Origin: Lagopus muta
Lineage: Eukaryota > Chordata > Aves > Galliformes > Phasianidae
Reading direction: 5' to 3'
Assembly: GCF_023343835.1 (NCBI RefSeq)
Contig: NC_064444.1
Span: forward strand, 9,787,219 to 9,851,218
DNA length: 64,000 nucleotides
Made by a program: the position numbers and the translations under genes. Of this stretch, positions 63,201-64,000 are shown piece by piece. The notes under the pieces are model-generated. The model did not search any database and was not told the DNA's origin. It was given only the letters and a program-made list of their open reading frames with translations. Each line of letters starts with the position of its first letter. Position 1 is the stretch's first letter.

Positions 63201-64000
63201 CGCGGTGACTTTGGCAATTAATACCGCTAAATAAAGGCATACGCTTTGCATTCACACCTCTGTGAGAGGCACCTCACAAGGGAAGCTTTCATTCAACACA
63301 TTTTGTATCAGAACAAATAAATACCTGTCAGTTATGAACCAAGCGTTCCAAACCGACGTTCTAATTTTGCGTTCCCCACTATTACCTGCACTCATATGGC
63401 AGTTGTGATTCGTTTGATTTCTCCACCTTCCAGTTTTCTGTCAGACTCAGATTCACTCAACGTTTTATAATTAGAAAAAAAAATTAACACGTTCACACGA
63501 AAGATACACGGTGCTTCATCCTATGAAGTAGCGCCAGGCTCCATCCAGAACTTCTTCCAGCCGAGACCACCAGTTTATTGAATTCCTTCGAACTAAATCA
63601 CAACACAGCTGTAGGGGACTCACGGATAAGACTTCTTTAAGCTTAGCGGTGCACTCTGTAATCCAGCCTTTGTGTTTGTTTGTACGCACAGAACTGGTTT
63701 CTTCCAAAGTGAAACTTCCCCAGTTTCATGTGGTTTCAGCTTTCCATAGGAAATATTTACCCAGTTGTATGCAAATAGAGGGCACTCAGTTATTGAGGTC
63801 TGGGATTGGCTCAAAAACAACTCGGTGGAACCACAGGCATTTATCTACGTGCATTACCTTTCCTCATCGTTACTAATTAGTAGGCAGTTATCCTAGAGCA
63901 CATAGTGCAAAATGAGTTGTTAGCACAGTTGCTTTTTCTTTTTGTTTGGGAAATAATTGCTGCTAAATAGTCAAGTCTGAGGGATTTGGATGCACATGCT
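63201..64000. other. Upstream flank of GPATCH1, no gene seen
   Basis: AT-rich sequence beyond the island. Open frames of 63-75 codons overlap on both strands and have no recognisable domain. Confidence 0.7.

Noticed and set aside
1-64000. CRISPR arrays, operons, prophage or other prokaryotic systems
   Set aside because: None seen; intron structure, CpG islands and CR1 repeats show vertebrate nuclear DNA.

Overview
The window is vertebrate nuclear DNA, most consistent with a galliform bird such as chicken. Three multi-exon genes with GT-AG introns lie all on the minus strand. The repeats are bird-type: CR1 LINE fragments and a small internally deleted mariner element resembling chicken Galluhop. 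In transcript direction the genes are GPATCH1 (stop 50147, start 63030), WDR88 (39273-48760) and LRP3 (1955-23268). From memory, this is the same order and relative orientation as human 19q13.11, so the block looks like conserved synteny (chicken chromosome 11 by inference; not checked against a database).

Layout from the left. 1-1954 is LRP3 3' UTR and downstream sequence. 1955-23268 is LRP3: seven coding exons joining in frame into an 828-residue type I receptor (signal peptide, CUB, two LDL-A, CUB, three LDL-A, one TM helix, long tail). It has three long introns; intron 2 holds two CR1 fragments. A strong CpG island (about 22.7-24.06 kb) covers exon 1. About 24.1-37.7 kb is AT-rich intergenic DNA with no gene I can support. 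A tRNA-Thr(AGT) gene sits at 38027-38100 beside a short CGCG-rich minisatellite. 39273-48760 is WDR88: eleven coding exons, 403 residues, seven WD repeats and a C-terminal paired-cysteine tail. A mariner remnant lies in intron 6. Only 1.4 kb separates the WDR88 start from the GPATCH1 stop. 50147-63030 is GPATCH1: twenty coding exons, 935 residues, with a second CpG-island promoter at about 62.55-63.2 kb. The last 0.8 kb is upstream sequence with no gene seen.

The three genes do not form a pathway: GPATCH1 is a nuclear G-patch splicing factor, WDR88 is a poorly characterised beta-propeller protein, and LRP3 is a cell-surface LDL-receptor relative. I found no exotic system. The most useful observations concern gene structure: complete exon maps for all three genes, a NAGNAG acceptor and a possible cassette exon in GPATCH1, a CxxC...CxxC tail on its own exon in WDR88, and conserved trafficking-type motifs in the LRP3 tail. 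Exon boundaries were set by hand from reading frame, splice consensus and remembered human homologues, without transcript data.
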